64,000 nt of DNA from Pararhodobacter sp. SW119. Lineage in GTDB: Bacteria; Pseudomonadota; Alphaproteobacteria; Rhodobacterales; Rhodobacteraceae. Below are positions 62,611 to 64,000 of the stretch, in pieces. Under the pieces are notes generated by a model, which saw nothing but the letters and a program-made list of their open reading frames with translations, searched no databases and was not told where the DNA came from. Position 1 is the first letter of the stretch. Every line of letters begins with the position of its first letter. The stretch lies in assembly GCF_017811755.1 (NCBI RefSeq), contig NZ_JADDJF010000013.1, forward strand, positions 28,037 to 92,036, given 5' to 3'. A program made the position numbers and the translations under genes.

Positions 62611-62642
62611 TACCCGCGTCACGCTCCGGCACTTCGATCAGA

Positions 62643-62683
62643 CAGGCGACGAACGGTTCCTCGTTCGCCGCCTGTTTTCTTTC
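62643..62683 (+). terminator. Intrinsic terminator after rpmD
   Basis: Thirteen bases (62643-62655) pair with 62662-62674 with one mismatch around a six-base loop, followed by TTTTCTTTCT. Transcription of the S10/spc operon therefore ends at rpmD, so the break between rpmD and rplO looks stable rather than a sequencing accident. Confidence 0.85.
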
Positions 62684-62730
62684 TGTGGGTCGTTGACGTC
62701 GTCGTCCCTGGTTTTATATTTTCCGGCTGA

Positions 62731-62946
62731 TCAGATCGGCAGGTAGCGTTTGGGCCACCTGTGGAAGCCGGTCTGGCTCCGGATGAGATCGCGGTCGTTT
62801 GTGAGTGGGACGCAGCGCGTGGCGAGGACGGCGTCGAGGTTTTCGAGAGTGTCGAAGTGGCGTTTCGCGATGGGTTCGTCCACATGGACCCAGAGGGTTT
62901 CGGCCAGTTGCAGTTCCGGCGAATAGGGCGGGAGGTATGGTCTGCC
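62731..62946 (-). pseudogene. IS630-family transposase C-terminal remnant
   Basis: On the minus strand 62940-62731 encodes 69 residues, PYLPPYSPELQLAETLWVHV through to HRWPKRYLPI, followed by a stop. PPYSPEL...E is the hallmark of the final catalytic Glu region of IS630 DDE transposases. The N-terminal two thirds are missing. It abuts an IS3 remnant. Confidence 0.75.
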
Positions 62947-62957
62947 GCGACTGAGTT

Positions 62958-63178
62958 GTCCAGGTTGATTTATAGTGCATCGTTGGCCGCTGGTCCATTG
63001 GGACCAAGGCTTCCGGCGCGCTTGGACGGTAGTCCAGCGAGCTGTGCGGCCTCACGGTGTTGTAGTGGCGTCGCCATCCTTCGATGAGAATCAGGGCCTC
63101 CCTGAGCGAGTAGAAGATCTCGGCGTTCAGCAGTTCATCGCGGAACCTGACGTTGAAACGTAAGCATTCGACGAGAGC
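62958..63178 (-). pseudogene. IS3-family transposase OrfB C-terminal remnant
   Basis: Minus-strand reading gives RDELLNAEIFYSLREALILI followed by EGWRRHYNTVRPHSSLDYRP and SAPEALVPMDQRPTMH, the C-terminal part of IS3-family integrase-like transposases with the catalytic Glu region at its start. The upstream part is lost and the frame runs into IS66 sequence. It is inactive. Confidence 0.8.
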
Positions 63179-63183
63179 CGCGG

Positions 63184-63485
63184 TCAGGCGGCCTTGACGT
63201 TGGGTTTGGGCGCAGCCCAGTGCCACGGCAGCAGTTTCGGCATGCGAGAGACGTGCATGTCGGAGATGCGGGCGATAGCGTCGGCGAGCCAGGCCTGCGG
63301 ATAAATGCCGTTCAGCTTTGCCGTGCCAATCAGCGTATACATGTCGGCGGCGCGTTGTCCACCTCGTTAGGAGCCTGCGAAGAGAAAGGATTTCCGTCTC
63401 GTTAGGAGCCTGCGAAGAGCCAGGATTTCCGTCCGAGGGGCACGCCGCGCAGGGCCCGCTCGGCGGCTGACCGCCTCTGGGTCCA
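63184..63485 (-). pseudogene. IS66-family TnpC C-terminal remnant with internal duplication
   Basis: Minus-strand segments read AERALRGVPLGRKSWLFAGS, then, after a frame break, RAADMYTLIGTAKLNGIYPQ and AWLADAIARISDMHVSRMPK, ending LLPWHWAAPKPNVKAA and a stop at 63186-63184. This is the IS66 TnpC C-terminal domain. A 35-bp tandem duplication (63363-63432) lies at the frame break after LFAGS. Confidence 0.8.
63363..63432. repeat. 35-bp tandem duplication
   Basis: Bases 63363-63397 and 63398-63432 are nearly identical (two differences, AA against CC within GAGAAAGG/GAGCCAGG). The unit corresponds to the RKSWLFAGS region of IS66 TnpC and disrupts its frame. It is a simple slippage-type duplication in a decaying element. 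Confidence 0.85.
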
Positions 63486-63804
63486 AAAATGCCCTTGCGC
63501 ATGACGGATACTCTCTTCTAGCGATCAAGCTACTATTTTACGGCGTTCCTGATCTAGACGCTCACTTTGAAGTCGATCAGTCGGGCCTGAACGCTTCATC
63601 CGGTTCATTGGCGACAAGGTTCACTTTGCAAAAGAAATTGTGCCTGGTGTTCCCGTCGAGCACTTCGTGGCCTTTGAACGAATCTTCCAGAGTGTCGAGC
63701 GGATTGTTAACCGGTATGAGGATCTCGGTGCCGATGTTCGGCTCTGCTTCTGCGATCAGGGTGTATGCTGCGAGCATCCGGGACAGAAACACCGGGAGTA
63801 TCCG
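63486..63804. other. Unassigned stretch between IS66 and IS110 remnants
   Basis: This 319-base stretch is visibly less GC-rich than its surroundings. On the plus strand about 63587-63834 can be read as FIRFIGDKVHFAKEIVPGVP, then VEHFVAFERIFQSVERIVNR and a Cys-rich end (CFCDQGVCCEHPG). On the minus strand 63577-63792 reads MFLSRMLAAYTLIAEAEPNI and so on for 71 residues. I recognise neither; at most one can be real, and it would be a fragment. Confidence 0.3.

Positions 63805-64000
<196 letters not shown>

Noticed and set aside
63577..63792. A 71-residue minus-strand gene between the IS remnants
   Set aside because: No family match or ribosome binding site, and an overlapping plus-strand reading is equally plausible.

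Overview
The window is a high-GC alphaproteobacterial chromosome segment, most likely from the order Rhodobacterales (Rhodobacteraceae). The gene content supports this: an fnrL-hemN pair with an FNR box, a four-gene bzt/aap amino-acid transporter of Rhodobacter-like gene lengths, the mcl2/mch genes of the ethylmalonyl-CoA pathway, a serC-serA pair with a serC-type leader, and rpoA, rpoB and L3 proteins of alphaproteobacterial type. Almost every gene is housekeeping. No tRNA, rRNA, CRISPR array or prophage was recognised.

Layout. (1) 0.2-4.9 kb holds the 3' half of the spc/alpha ribosomal operon (rplO, secY, rpsM, rpsK, rpoA, rplQ), closed by a strong terminator; adk is missing from its usual place after secY. 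(2) 5-10.7 kb holds a HtrA protease and then a compact run rarA, crcB, rluC, HAD phosphatase, ATP12, where the last four overlap start-to-stop. (3) 10.9-15.5 kb is the bztABCD polar amino-acid ABC transporter. (4) 15.7-17.8 kb is fnrL and hemN, divergent around one FNR box. (5) 17.8-20.5 kb is a minus-strand cluster mcl2, NnrU-like, DUF1737, mch. (6) 20.6-25 kb holds rimO, a DUF1178 gene, an unrecognised gene lying between two copies of the DUF1178 3' end, and lysC. (7) 25-31.6 kb holds ptsP, a 42-residue basic protein gene, serC, serA and a PPP-type phosphatase. (8) 31.7-34.1 kb holds a lone motB, moaA and a lipoprotein gene.

(9) 34.3-47.9 kb is secE-nusG-rplKAJL-rpoBC, interrupted between nusG and rplK by about 1.5 kb of foreign DNA: an internally deleted IS200-type element and a kinase-like gene broken by one stop codon. 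(10) 48-62.6 kb is a DMT transporter, then rpsL-rpsG-fusA-tuf and the S10/spc operon from rpsJ to rpmD, which ends in a clear intrinsic terminator. (11) 62.7-64 kb is a pile of insertion-sequence remnants (IS630, IS3, IS66, IS110 families).

The most unusual features are: the spc operon is cut between rpmD and rplO and the two parts lie in permuted order about 62 kb apart, with IS debris at the break; a small dispersed intergenic element (a conserved GTTAAC-containing box and, about 44 bases on, a palindrome whose arms change together around a fixed AAATTT centre); a 3'-end duplication of the DUF1178 gene flanking an orphan gene; and an 11-bp tandem array between serC and serA. By eye, roughly 31.6-60 kb is less GC-rich and uses more T-ending codons than the rest, except tuf, which looks like the high-GC part. 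This was judged by reading, not computed.
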